The notes under the pieces are model-generated. The model worked only from the letters and a program-made list of their open reading frames with translations, was not told the origin of the DNA and did not search any database. Of a stretch of DNA of 64,000 nucleotides, positions 8,902 through 17,514 are shown one piece after another (position 1 is the first letter of the stretch; each line of letters starts with the position of its first letter). Source of the DNA: Deltaproteobacteria bacterium (GTDB lineage Bacteria > Myxococcota_A > UBA9160 > JAJDAL01); assembly GCA_029261875.1 (NCBI GenBank), contig JAJDAL010000028.1:1-64000 (forward strand). The letters run 5' to 3'. Position numbers and translations under genes: made by a program.

Positions 8902-9585
8902 TCAGACGAGAATCTTGCGGCCTTCCTGGGCAATCTTCTCGGCTGGGTCCTGGGGGGCTTCCCGGGCGAGCGATGCCGGGTCCGGGACGGCGCGTCCCTT
9001 TTTCGCGGCTTCGCGCGAACCGACGGCGTTGATCCAGCGCGTGAGGTTTTTCAAATCTTCGGTTTCGACACCCGCCCAGCCGTGGAGCGTGACCCAGGGC
9101 CAGGTCGCGATATCGGCAATCGAGTAATCGCCCGCGAGATATTCAGCTTCGCCGAGGCGACGCTCGAGCACCTCGTAGAGACGGCGCGTTTCCTTTTGGT
9201 AGCGCTCGATCGCAAAGGGAATCTTTTCCGGGGCATAGCGGAAGAACACGTTGGCCTGGCCCTGCATGGGACCCAGGCCGCCCATCTGAAACATCAGCCA
9301 CTGCAGCGCGACCGATCGGGCCTTGGGTTCCGTGGGCAAGAGCTGGCCGGTCTTTTCCGCCAGATAGAGGAGGATCGCGCCGGATTCGAACACGGCGAAG
9401 TCATCGTTGTCCCGGTCGACGATGGCGGGGATGCGACCGTTGGGATTGATTTTCAGGAACCACTCTTCCTTCTGTTCGAGCTTGCCGAGGTTCAAGGCTT
9501 TCAGCGTGTAGGGGAGTCCGACCTCTTCCAGCATGATGGAGGCCTTCCAGCCGTTGGGGGTCGGTGCGGTATAGAGATCGATCAT
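8902..9585 (-). CDS. Glutathione S-transferase (YfcG/YghU-like)
   Basis: Cytosolic two-domain GST of 227 residues: thioredoxin-like N-terminal half ([31 protein letters not shown] with the cis-Pro loop; [14 protein letters not shown]) and an all-helical C-terminal half. The Thr-Pro-Asn-Gly N-terminal signature is that of the bacterial YfcG/Nu-type GSTs, which have disulfide-bond reductase activity with glutathione. The start ATG overlaps the stop of the luciferase-like gene (ATGA), making it the third gene of a three-gene operon driven from the HxlR divergon at 11.2 kb. Role in glutathione-dependent detoxification or reductive dehalogenation is inferred from context. Confidence 0.92.
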   Translation of the reverse strand: MIDLYTAPTPNGWKASIMLEEVGLPYTLKALNLGKLEQKEEWFLKINPNGRIPAIVDRDNDDFAVFESGAILLYLAEKTGQLLPTEPKARSVALQWLMFQMGGLGPMQGQANVFFRYAPEKIPFAIERYQKETRRLYEVLERRLGEAEYLAGDYSIADIATWPWVTLHGWAGVETEDLKNLTRWINAVGSREAAKKGRAVPDPASLAREAPQDPAEKIAQEGRKILV

Positions 9586-10604
9586 TGGGGGCTCCCGAAG
9601 GTTTCAAGGATTCGTTCTCGATAGCGCGCCTGGTCGTCCGGGGAAAGCCCCGTGCTGGGAACAGTCAAGATCAGCGTGTCGAGGTGTTCGCGACGCGCGT
9701 CGATGGCCTCGCAGACGCGATCGCGTGCGCCGACGGCGCAGAAGGCGTCGACCATCTCTCGCGGCACCACGCGCGCCGCGTCGAGCCCGGCGCCCGACTT
9801 CTGTGCGTCGCGAACCCGCGACACGACGTCCTCGAAGCCGTGGGCGGAAAATACGGGGTCGTAGATGCGGGCCCAGATGCTGAACAGCAATGCGCGAGCC
9901 GCTACTTCGTACGCGGTATCGGGGTCCTCTTCGATCACCGTGAAACACTGCCCCATGAGTTCGAGGTCCGCGCGCGATCGGTTGGCCCGCGCCAGGCCTT
10001 CCGCCACGGCAGGCGCAACGACGTCACGTACATGCTGCACCGAAAACAGCGGGTTGCCGATCAATCCGTCCGCGACTTCGCCGGCCAAGCGCGCCATCTG
10101 GCGTTGAACGGCCGCGAGGTAGATCGGAACACGGGGTCTCGGTTGTCGCGTGGGACGCGCGAAGAAATTTCGTGCACGAAGCCGGTAGAACTCGCCCTCG
10201 TATTCGAGCTCGCCGCCCACCTGGGCCTTCTCCATCACCAACCGTGAGACTTCCACGTACTCGCGCAGCTGTGCGATCGGTCGCCCGGCATCGCGCCCCG
10301 CGTACCAATGGTTGTTGCGATTCGGGTGCGCGACGCCCAGGCCGAGTCGAAAGCGTCCGCCGCTCGCCAGGTCCATGTCCATGGCGGCAAAGGTCAGCAT
10401 GACGGGGCTGTGGGTAAACGCCAGAGCGACACCGGTTCCCAGGTCGATGCGCCGGGTGGATGGCAGGAGCGCGGCGAGGGGAATCAGCGAAGAGTTCATC
10501 AACTCGCCCTGCCACAGGGAGGAGAAGCCCGCCGTTTCGTAGCGGCTCGCCCAGGCGGTCCACTCCGCAGGCTGGCTTCCCGGAAGAAAGGCTGCGTAGT
10601 GCAC
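9582..10604 (-). CDS. LLM-class flavin-dependent oxidoreductase
   Basis: Luciferase-like monooxygenase family (FMN or F420 binding TIM barrel), 340 residues. Recognised by the start [22 protein letters not shown], the strand SLWQGEL, the loop [24 protein letters not shown] (read in pieces), and [13 protein letters not shown]. The start is a GTG at 10604, only 3 nt after the stop of the upstream isomerase-like gene. Such enzymes oxygenate or oxidise small organic molecules; flavin versus F420 dependence cannot be decided from sequence. Middle gene of the isomerase-LLM-GST operon under the HxlR divergon. Confidence 0.9.
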   Translation of the reverse strand: MHYAAFLPGSQPAEWTAWASRYETAGFSSLWQGELMNSSLIPLAALLPSTRRIDLGTGVALAFTHSPVMLTFAAMDMDLASGGRFRLGLGVAHPNRNNHWYAGRDAGRPIAQLREYVEVSRLVMEKAQVGGELEYEGEFYRLRARNFFARPTRQPRPRVPIYLAAVQRQMARLAGEVADGLIGNPLFSVQHVRDVVAPAVAEGLARANRSRADLELMGQCFTVIEEDPDTAYEVAARALLFSIWARIYDPVFSAHGFEDVVSRVRDAQKSGAGLDAARVVPREMVDAFCAVGARDRVCEAIDARREHLDTLILTVPSTGLSPDDQARYRERILETFGSPQ

Positions 10605-10607
10605 GTT

Positions 10608-11204
10608 CTACTCCGGGAGTTCGAGCAGGGCCGCCTCGGCGAAATCGAGGCGGTCGTTTCCCCAGAAGAGTTGGTCGCCGACGAAGAAAGTCGGGGCGCC
10701 GAAGCTGCCTCGCGCTACGGCTTCGTCGGTGTTGCGGCGCAGGGCATCCTTGATTTCGGGCGTGGCCGCCCGTTCGAGGATGTGTTGAGCGGCGAGTCCG
10801 GCTTTTTCGAGCACTTCGCCAATGGCCGCCGCATCGCCCAGGTTGACGCCGTCCTGCCACATGGCTTTGAACATGGCGGGGTGATAGCGGTCGAAACCAC
10901 CGTCTTCGAGGGTCACCAGGGCGCCGCGCATCACCCGCACGGTGTTGACGGGAAAGGCGGGGTTGAAGGTGAAGGGCAGGTCGTACTTCGCCAACCAACG
11001 TGCGATGTCCTGTGCCATGTACTTGCCCTTGGCGGGAACCGATGCGGGCGGGGAATTGCCCGTGGCGTTCATGACGCCACCCAGGAACAGGGGGCGGTAG
11101 ACGAGTTCGGCTCCGGTGCGTTCGAGCAGGCCTTCGAGCTGGCTGTCGGCGAGATACGAATAGGGGCTCACGTAGTCGTAGAAGTATTCGATTCGTCTGG
11201 CCAC
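10608..11204 (-). CDS. DsbA-fold 2-hydroxychromene-2-carboxylate isomerase-like protein
   Basis: 198 residues. Kappa-GST/HCCA isomerase family: opens with YFYDYVSPYSYLA, where the Ser of SPYSYL corresponds to the glutathione-activating Ser; the GAPTFFVGDQLFWGNDRLDF block is the conserved cis-Pro and C-terminal strand. The family uses glutathione as cofactor, classically in naphthalene-type catabolism, but many members act on other substrates. Start GTG at 11204 is fixed by AAGGAG six nt upstream; a longer frame to 11336 would run through the promoter into the divergent gene. First gene of the operon with an LLM oxidoreductase and a GST. Confidence 0.9.
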   Translation of the reverse strand: MARRIEYFYDYVSPYSYLADSQLEGLLERTGAELVYRPLFLGGVMNATGNSPPASVPAKGKYMAQDIARWLAKYDLPFTFNPAFPVNTVRVMRGALVTLEDGGFDRYHPAMFKAMWQDGVNLGDAAAIGEVLEKAGLAAQHILERAATPEIKDALRRNTDEAVARGSFGAPTFFVGDQLFWGNDRLDFAEAALLELPE

Positions 11205-11229
11205 GGAGGGCTCCTTACGGGGCGCCGAT

Positions 11230-11279
11230 TTGATTAGTTCTGTTTTGGAACTTATACTTCGTTCCAATTTGGAACGCAA
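11230..11279. promoter_or_regulatory. Face-to-face promoters with twin GTTC-N7-GAAC operators
   Basis: The 102-bp gap between the isomerase operon and the HxlR gene holds two copies of GTTC-N7-GAAC, at 11237-11251 and 11261-11275, 24 bp centre to centre. On the plus strand TTGATT (11230-11235) and TATACT (11253-11258) are spaced by 17 bp; on the minus strand TTGCGT (11279-11274) and TATAAG (11256-11251) are also spaced by 17 bp. The two -10 elements overlap between the operators, so a dimeric regulator on both sites would block or modulate both directions. HxlR proteins usually bind such paired inverted repeats next to their own gene, so autoregulation is the natural inference. Confidence 0.7.
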
Positions 11280-11306
11280 GACGACGAAGGAGTAAGTTGA
11301 AGCGCA

Positions 11307-11780
11307 ATGCGTTGGGACGAAATCGGCCGCACCCATTGTTCCGTCGCCCGCACCCTTTCCGTGGTCGGCGATCGCTGGACCCTATTGGTGCTGCGCGAAG
11401 TCTTCCTTCGCACCCGACGCTTCGAGGATTTCCAGAAGCATTTGGGCGTCACGCGCCACGTCCTGGCGGACCGACTCAAGAAGCTGGTCGAGCACGGGAT
11501 CCTCGATCGCGTCGTCTACCAGGATCGACCGCGCCGCTTCGAATACCGACTGACGGACAAGGGCAGCGACTTGTTTCCGGTGATTGCCGCGTTGCTGCGC
11601 TGGGGGGACCGCTATATGGCGGACGAGGCGGGGCCGCCCCTCGAAATGGTTCATCGCGAATGCGGACATGTCGGAATACCGGAACTCGCTTGCCCGGAGT
11701 GCCGCTGCGCGGTGACGGCCCGGGACATGAAGGCGCGCCCGGCCCCCGCATTTCGCCAGCACCGGGAGGAAAGCGAGTGA
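11307..11780 (+). CDS. HxlR family transcriptional regulator
   Basis: 157 residues. HxlR-type winged helix: CSVARTLSVVGDRWTLLVLR at about 11-30, then RRFEDFQKHLGVTRHVLADRLKKL and the wing RFEYRLTDKG. Residues 117-141 form a tail with C-x-H and CPEC-x-C (CGH, ACPECRC), which looks like a small zinc-ribbon, more than the single sensing Cys usual in the family. Cys11 at the start of helix 1 is a candidate redox or electrophile sensor, as in HypR/YodB-type members. It is divergent from the isomerase-LLM-GST operon and its stop overlaps the GTG of the selenoprotein gene (GTGA), so it probably controls both units. Confidence 0.93.
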   Translation: MRWDEIGRTHCSVARTLSVVGDRWTLLVLREVFLRTRRFEDFQKHLGVTRHVLADRLKKLVEHGILDRVVYQDRPRRFEYRLTDKGSDLFPVIAALLRWGDRYMADEAGPPLEMVHRECGHVGIPELACPECRCAVTARDMKARPAPAFRQHREESE

Positions 11781-12457
11781 GCGCGCAGGATCCGATGTTT
11801 CAAGGCGTGATCGAAAAACTCAAGCGCGACGGCAAGTGGAGCGATTCCAACTTGGTCGATCTCGCGGACGCCATGTCCCATCCCGAGGCGCCGATCACGG
11901 TTCGGGAGATCATGGCGCGGGAAGCCAGCTCCGTTCGACCGGGCGATCCGGCTCCGGACTTCCGACTCCCGCGTCTCGAGGCGGATCAAGACACGCAAGT
12001 GTGTCTGTCGGACCACTTCGGGAAGCGGCCCGTGGCGCTCATCTTCGGCAGCTACACCTGACCGCCGTTTCGGGCCCAGGCTGGGACCCTCAATCGTATC
12101 TACCGCGCGCTTGGTGACCAGGTCGATTTCTACGTCGTCTACATCAAAGAGATTCACCCGATCGATGGCTGGCAGGTGAAAGAGAACGAGAGCGATGCGG
12201 TGTTGTATCGCCAGCATCGGGATTTCGACGAACGCGTGGAAGTCGGTCAGGCGTGCATGTTGAAACTCGCCCTCGAAATGCCCGCCGTCGTCGATGCGAT
12301 GGACGACGCTGTCGCGTCTTCCTACAACGCCATTCCGGAGCGCTTGTACCTGGTGGGGAAGGATGGCCGAATCGCCTACAAGGGTGGCGTCGGACCCATG
12401 TTTTTCGACCCGCCGGAATGGGAACAGGCGATTCGCGCGTATCTATCGGATCAGTGA
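11777..12457 (+). CDS. Iodothyronine deiodinase-like selenoprotein (Sec at TGA 12059-12061)
   Basis: Read through an in-frame TGA as selenocysteine, the frame encodes 226 residues. Sec95 sits in GSYT-U-PPFR, the deiodinase active-site motif, on the first strand of a thioredoxin fold. Downstream are YVVYIKEIHPIDGW and PERLYLVGKDGRIAYKGGVG, both matching the vertebrate deiodinase blocks YIEEAHxxDGW and PERLYxxxxGRIxYKGxxG. The frame stays open and conserved after the TGA, and a hairpin of SECIS type follows it. GTG 11777 overlaps the HxlR stop and has GGAGG at 11766-11770. Unlike animal enzymes there is no N-terminal membrane anchor. Function is probably redox or reductive dehalogenation of an unknown substrate; Sec requires selA-selB-selC-selD elsewhere in the genome. 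Confidence 0.9.
12059..12089 (+). promoter_or_regulatory. Bacterial SECIS-like element after the Sec codon
   Basis: Immediately after the TGA, positions 12072-12078 (GGGCCCA) pair with 12082-12089 (TGGG-A-CCC), giving a seven-bp stem with one bulged A (12086) and an apical loop GGC (12079-12081). The first apical G is 17 nt beyond the TGA, inside the range known for bacterial SECIS elements, and a bulge plus G at the start of the apical loop are the recognised SelB determinants. It lies within the coding sequence, as bacterial SECIS elements do. Confidence 0.75.
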
Positions 12458-13710
12458 TCCAATTCGAAGCCGTGAAGCGCGAGGTCCCGTACGGCGGCGT
12501 CCGGATGTTCCTCGCGAACCCGCGCCAGACGCGGATCCAGCGGGTCGAGACCGAGCGAGAAGAGTAAGACGAGCGCGTGGCGTTGCGCGTCTTCCGGGCC
12601 GTCGAACACGATGCCGACCAGCAGGTCCGCTGCGGGGCTTCCCCCGATTTCGTAGATCGCCTGAGACGATTTTTGTCGCAGCGTCCGATCCGGGAGGACG
12701 AAGGTTTCGCCGAGCGTAGGGAGTGCATCGGGGTCCCCGCTTGCCCCCATCGCCTCGATTGCGGCTTCCCGTACCGCCAGATCCGGGTCACTGATCGCCA
12801 TTTCGCGCAGGCGTTCCACGCCGAAGGTTTCCACCAGGAGGGGAATTGCGGACACGCGCTGTTGCGGATCCGGATCCCTTCCCAGGCCGTCGACTTCCTT
12901 GGCATCGGGAATGTCGCCCAGGCTGCGGCGGGCGCGGAAAGCCGCCGAGACCACGCGTGGGTCGTGATCCGCGATAGCGCGCAAAGCCGGAAGTTGGGAG
13001 TGGAGGCGGGCGGATTCGATTGCGCGGACCAACCGCTCGCTCACCCGTGGCGGCAGATCCCTGCGTCCAAGCGCCGTACTCAAGGTCCGCGATTCCTGGC
13101 TGCTCAGCGTGTCTTGCAGATCGGAGAGATTCGCGATGCCCTGTACTCCGTCTTCCACGAGTCGCGGGTTGGCGGACGCGATCTCCGCAAACACCAGTGA
13201 GCGAATCTCGGTCTGTTGGGTCTCGGGTTCGCGGAATGCACCGCGTGCCAAGGCGGCCCAGCGTTCGATCAGTGCAAGTTCCGCCTGGGCTGGGTCTCCC
13301 TCCGAGAGTTCGAGCCAGCCCCAGCGCCCGTGGGCGGTTTGATAGAGGCTGCCGCGGGGGAGGGTGCGTCTCAATTGTTGGGTGGCTTTGGCGCGAACGA
13401 GAAACGCGACCCCATGCCGATCGTTCTGTAGTACCGGGGGAACCGACGGGAACTCGCGGCTTTCGACGACCGTTGCGGTGGGTGTGTCATGGGTGCCCTT
13501 GAGCACCCGTCCGATGCTGAGCGTTGCGCTGCGCAAGCCTTCGTCGGTGTGCTCTTGCGCCTTGGAAGTCGTGGCGGCGACCGCAAGCGAAGCGGTGCGC
13601 AGCATCGCTGCGATACGCGGAACCGAAGCGCCCGCGTCCGAGCCGAGGGCCGGGCGCGCGACTCCAACGGCCGCCCAGACGCAGCAGAGTAAGGCGAGGT
13701 GCTTGCTCAC
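12451..13710 (-). CDS. Secreted HEAT-repeat protein
   Basis: 419 residues with an N-terminal signal peptide (about 1-23, ending in PALGS). Residues about 200-419 contain HEAT/PBS-lyase-type helical repeats, recognisable from spaced motifs such as DPDLAVREAAIEAMGASGD, LRQKSSQAIYEIGGSPA and HPDAAVRDLALHGF. The N-terminal region is predicted mixed alpha/beta and not recognised. HEAT repeats make protein-binding scaffolds, so a periplasmic binding role is likely. Convergent with the selenoprotein gene; the two coding regions overlap by 7 nt at their 3' ends, leaving no room for a terminator. The large metallohydrolase gene upstream ends 3 nt before this start, so the two are probably cotranscribed. 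Confidence 0.85.
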   Translation of the reverse strand: MSKHLALLCCVWAAVGVARPALGSDAGASVPRIAAMLRTASLAVAATTSKAQEHTDEGLRSATLSIGRVLKGTHDTPTATVVESREFPSVPPVLQNDRHGVAFLVRAKATQQLRRTLPRGSLYQTAHGRWGWLELSEGDPAQAELALIERWAALARGAFREPETQQTEIRSLVFAEIASANPRLVEDGVQGIANLSDLQDTLSSQESRTLSTALGRRDLPPRVSERLVRAIESARLHSQLPALRAIADHDPRVVSAAFRARRSLGDIPDAKEVDGLGRDPDPQQRVSAIPLLVETFGVERLREMAISDPDLAVREAAIEAMGASGDPDALPTLGETFVLPDRTLRQKSSQAIYEIGGSPAADLLVGIVFDGPEDAQRHALVLLFSLGLDPLDPRLARVREEHPDAAVRDLALHGFELDH

Positions 13711-13713
13711 GAT

Positions 13714-16700
13714 CTAGGGCGTGATCTGAACACCCGGCGGATCGAAGTCGCCGTCCGGCGATCCCCCGCTGCCGTCGTCGAAATCGACGTAGAGGGGATT
13801 CGTGAACGCCAGGGCCGTGATGCCGTCCTCGCCGAGGTTTCCGTCGGTCAGGTCACCGAGGGTCGAGTTGCTCCCGGTATCGAGACTGTTGGGCACCATG
13901 GGGAAAAGCGGCTTCGAGATCCCGTCCGTGCCCTTCACCATGACGACGATCCAGGTGTCTTCGGTGAGCGCGGGGTTGAGGGTGCCGTCGAGGGTCAGCG
14001 TGGCGGTGGCTTCGATCCGGTCTCCCGCGGGCACCGTGCCGTCGATGGCGACCGTGGAAGCGGTGAAGTCCGTGCCTTCGGTCAGCACGAAGTCGGGCGC
14101 GATGGCGTAGCGTGCGACCGTCACCGGACCGGCTCCACTCTCCTCCATGCTGGTGCTCTTGGTGGTGGCGGAGTTCATGTAGAACTCGATGGAATCGAAT
14201 TCCGCCCAGCTCGGGCTCTGAACGTCGACGGTGATCTCGACCTTGCCGTCGTCCGCGGCGACGAGAACGCTGTCGCCGTCTTCCAAACTCGCCGTCAATC
14301 CGCTCGTCAGCGCCTCGAGGGTGACCCGCAGCATGGGGCCGTTGGTCCCAAAGGCGCGACCCGATTTCAAGCTCGTGGCGAGGGTTTCCGCGTCCAGAGC
14401 GGCCACGACGTCGGTTCCCGAGGCGATCATGGTTCGCGGGTTCCCGGCTTGGGTGAGCTTGCGCCGATGCGTATCGGAATCCGCGATCCCCACGCGCAGG
14501 ATTCCCTGGTTCAACAGGTTGAACCAGTCGCCGGCGTTCTGTCCCAGGAAGTTGGTGAAGATCTGCGCGCGGCTTTCACCGATCCAGATTTCGAGGACGT
14601 CGAAGCCGTCGTCGAAGTAGCCCTTGGAGACGTCTTCGAGTGCGGGATCGAGCCGTCGGGCGGACGCGGGGACGGCGGACTTCGGCGGTTCCACTCCGGT
14701 GTCGATGGCGAGTCCCGAACCGCCGTCCAAGCCGAAATGGCTGTGAATGTGATTGACCTGAACCACGTTGGTGCCCGGGTCTGAATCCGCAGTGGTAAAA
14801 ATCTCACCCGGGGTGAGGCTGTAGTTGCCGGCCGACGGGAAGTCGAGTCCGTCCGGTGCCGCGCCTCCGTGGTCGACGGCGCCTCCATTCACGAAGCCGG
14901 GGTCGATCGTCAGCGGCCAGGCGTTGAAGTGGCCGTAGTCGAAGGTCGTGATCTCGTTGTTGGTGGTGCTCGTCACGATTGCGTCCCAGCCATTGGAGAT
15001 GATCAACGGCTGGAAGTCGGAGCGGAACTCGTGGTCCGACGGTGTGAAGAACTCGAGACCGGCGCTCATCATGGAAACGATGCGCTCGAGGGGCAGGACT
15101 TCCGAGTCGGGGCTGTCGACGGAATGGACGTGGAAGTCGCCGCTGACGAAGCCCGAGCTGTCGATCACGGGAGCGATCTTGGCGCTGGCGGCCGTGGTGA
15201 GGTTGGCACTGACCACGACCGGGACCGAATCGATCGAATATTCCGGTCCGCGGTCCACCACGACTTCGTAGCTCCCGGGTTCGATGGGGATGGTGTCCGA
15301 AACGCCCGTCGGGTCGATGAACAGCACTTCCGTCACGCCGAAGGGGTTGCCGTCGGAGAATTGATCCGAGAAGACGCCGGTCGTATTCGAAATCAGTCCC
15401 AGGATGGACTGACTGTTGAGCGGGTCCTGGCTGGGATCGAATCCCACAACCGAGGCCTTGGCGGGCAGGGCCGCCAGGGCACCGTCGGTGACGGTGACCA
15501 TCAGCGAGCCGGCGTCGGGTAGGGTGACGTCCAGGTTGGTGCTGCCAAAGGCCGGGATGGTGACGGGGTTCAAGACCGGCGTTGCACCGCCGCCTTGGAA
15601 ACTGTGTCCTTCGAGATTGAATACGACGTCGTAATCGCCCGGCGGCATGTCGATGGAGTAGTCGCCGAACGCATCTGTCACCGTGTGGTTGACGACGTTT
15701 CGCGTGAGGGGCGCGCCGAGCGTGCTGGGTCCATCGGCGGGCAATCCCAGGACGGCCACCTCCACGCCGGCGGCAGGACCGCCGGTCGTCGTTTCGACGG
15801 TTCCTTCCACGACGCCCGTAGCGAGGGATTGGATCTCATTGCGGGCCGAGAGCACCGAAGACACGCTTCCATCGCCGACGATGAAGTAGCGGGTGAAGCT
15901 CAATTGATCGCCGGGCGTGCCCATGGCTTCGAGGGTGAAGTTCGGAGGTGCGGCGCCGATCAGGGCCAGCGTGATCTCGACACCCAACAGCGGAACCGAA
16001 ACACCCGAGGTGGTGAACGCGGTGGAGCCCGGGATTTCGTGCACGTAGCCGTAGGAAACGTCCGCGGCCTCATCGACGCCGCGATAGATCACGACGTTGC
16101 ACGGGTTGGGTGCAGCAGCCGGACAGCGATTGGTCACCAGGGGTTCGCCGAAGCCGTAACCCGATTGGAAGGTTTCCACTTGTCCAGACCCGTTCATGAA
16201 CTCACCGAAGAAGATGTCGTAGCTCGAACCACCGTCGATGTTCTGGATACGCGTGTCGACACGCACGTAATTGCGCCCGGGTTCGAGGGTGTAATCCGTG
16301 GTGATCTCGACGGGCAAGTCGACATCGTCGGCGGAAGCCGGCAGGGGGAAGCCGAAGGACGCGATGGTCGAGCTGGGATTCAAGGTGTCGAGCAGATCGT
16401 CGACCCCTGTCGCGCGAATGATGGCGGCTTGTCCATCGCTGCCGTCGTTGATGATCGAGAGTGCGGTGTAGTGTGCCGTGCCCTCGATGTTGATGTTGGT
16501 CGCCCACTCTTCGAAATTGTCGATCTCCGGGCCGCCGCCTCGATTGAGGTCCGCATCGATGATCTGGCCGCCGTAGAGACCGACGGAGTTGATGCCGCGC
16601 TGAATGTCTTGAATGACGATGCGGATTTCATCGTTCTCGAGCAGATAGTCGCCGACGCGACAGCGCGAGAGCGGACCGTCGACGCAATCGACCGCGCTGG

Positions 16701-17514
16701 TGATCTCCTTGGCCAAAGACGTGCCTCCGCCGGGGCCCATTCCATATTCCGCAACGATCCAGGCATCGCCGGAAATCTCGGCGACCGACAGCAGACACTC
16801 GGCCAGGGCGGCGCCATCCGCGGGGAAATCACACGGAGCGCCAAACGGAAGGGTTCCCAGGAGACCCGCGGTGCAGACTTTCGCGATGGTACTGGCGGCC
16901 CTGTCGCGGTTCTTACTGATCGCCAAAGCGGTCTTGGCATCCGCGGAACAATCGGTTCCCACCGGAAGGGAACCGCGGGCGACGCGATCTTTGCAGCGCT
17001 GGAGTTTGACGAGGCGGGTCTGGGCGAAACTCCGGGTCTTGGATCCGGCCTTCTTCTGGCATTTTCTTTCGCTGCTTGTTCGCGCATCGTCCGTCGCGTA
17101 GGCGGAGTCGACGATTCGGTCCACCTCCGACTCGTGGACCGCGAGACTGCAGGCTTGGAGTTCTGCGAGGGTTTCGACACCAAAACAAGCCCCACCGAAG
17201 ACGAGCGAGGAGATCACCGGGTCGGCGCAATCTTTGGCGATCCCGCTCGCGAGCTTTCCTTCGGCCGTGGTGATCTTGGCGGCGGTTCCGGGCTCTGCGC
17301 GGCAATCCGTGAGCGCCGGAAGGCTGCCGGTCGCGATCTTGTCATGGCATTTGTTGAGCTGCTGCAAGCTCTTGGAGACGAATTTCTTTCCCTCCCGGGC
17401 CACGCGTTTCTGGCACTTCTGCTGATCCGTGGTGAGTGCCGCGTCGGCCGTTCCCGCGGGGAGCAGGAAAAAAATCAGGGTCAGGAAGCAAAAGAGCCGA
17501 GTGGTGGTCGACAT
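13714..17514 (-). CDS. Large secreted CehA/McbA-type PHP metallohydrolase
   Basis: 1266 residues. Signal peptide 1-25 (ending GTADA). Residues about 30-245 hold two copies of a Cys/Lys-rich repeat (KCQKRVAREGKKF ... LNKC; KCQKKAGSKTRSF ... LQRC) common in secreted proteins of deltaproteobacterial lineages. A beta-rich middle part is followed by a carboxypeptidase-regulatory-like Ig domain near 590-700 and a PHP-type metal-binding domain starting near 790: GDFHVHSVDS, FTPSDHE, then VNHIHSH and GIADSDTH near 1012, the metal ligands of CehA/McbA proteins. Family members hydrolyse carbamate or phosphoester bonds, but most are uncharacterised. No C-terminal sorting signal seen. Long open frames on the opposite strand are shadows of its codon use. 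Confidence 0.88.
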   Translation of the reverse strand: MSTTTRLFCFLTLIFFLLPAGTADAALTTDQQKCQKRVAREGKKFVSKSLQQLNKCHDKIATGSLPALTDCRAEPGTAAKITTAEGKLASGIAKDCADPVISSLVFGGACFGVETLAELQACSLAVHESEVDRIVDSAYATDDARTSSERKCQKKAGSKTRSFAQTRLVKLQRCKDRVARGSLPVGTDCSADAKTALAISKNRDRAASTIAKVCTAGLLGTLPFGAPCDFPADGAALAECLLSVAEISGDAWIVAEYGMGPGGGTSLAKEITSAVDCVDGPLSRCRVGDYLLENDEIRIVIQDIQRGINSVGLYGGQIIDADLNRGGGPEIDNFEEWATNINIEGTAHYTALSIINDGSDGQAAIIRATGVDDLLDTLNPSSTIASFGFPLPASADDVDLPVEITTDYTLEPGRNYVRVDTRIQNIDGGSSYDIFFGEFMNGSGQVETFQSGYGFGEPLVTNRCPAAAPNPCNVVIYRGVDEAADVSYGYVHEIPGSTAFTTSGVSVPLLGVEITLALIGAAPPNFTLEAMGTPGDQLSFTRYFIVGDGSVSSVLSARNEIQSLATGVVEGTVETTTGGPAAGVEVAVLGLPADGPSTLGAPLTRNVVNHTVTDAFGDYSIDMPPGDYDVVFNLEGHSFQGGGATPVLNPVTIPAFGSTNLDVTLPDAGSLMVTVTDGALAALPAKASVVGFDPSQDPLNSQSILGLISNTTGVFSDQFSDGNPFGVTEVLFIDPTGVSDTIPIEPGSYEVVVDRGPEYSIDSVPVVVSANLTTAASAKIAPVIDSSGFVSGDFHVHSVDSPDSEVLPLERIVSMMSAGLEFFTPSDHEFRSDFQPLIISNGWDAIVTSTTNNEITTFDYGHFNAWPLTIDPGFVNGGAVDHGGAAPDGLDFPSAGNYSLTPGEIFTTADSDPGTNVVQVNHIHSHFGLDGGSGLAIDTGVEPPKSAVPASARRLDPALEDVSKGYFDDGFDVLEIWIGESRAQIFTNFLGQNAGDWFNLLNQGILRVGIADSDTHRRKLTQAGNPRTMIASGTDVVAALDAETLATSLKSGRAFGTNGPMLRVTLEALTSGLTASLEDGDSVLVAADDGKVEITVDVQSPSWAEFDSIEFYMNSATTKSTSMEESGAGPVTVARYAIAPDFVLTEGTDFTASTVAIDGTVPAGDRIEATATLTLDGTLNPALTEDTWIVVMVKGTDGISKPLFPMVPNSLDTGSNSTLGDLTDGNLGEDGITALAFTNPLYVDFDDGSGGSPDGDFDPPGVQITP

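Noticed and set aside
12059..12061. TGA as a true stop or nonsense mutation
   Set aside because: The downstream frame keeps deiodinase-specific motifs, the TGA falls exactly on the Sec position and a SECIS-like hairpin follows.
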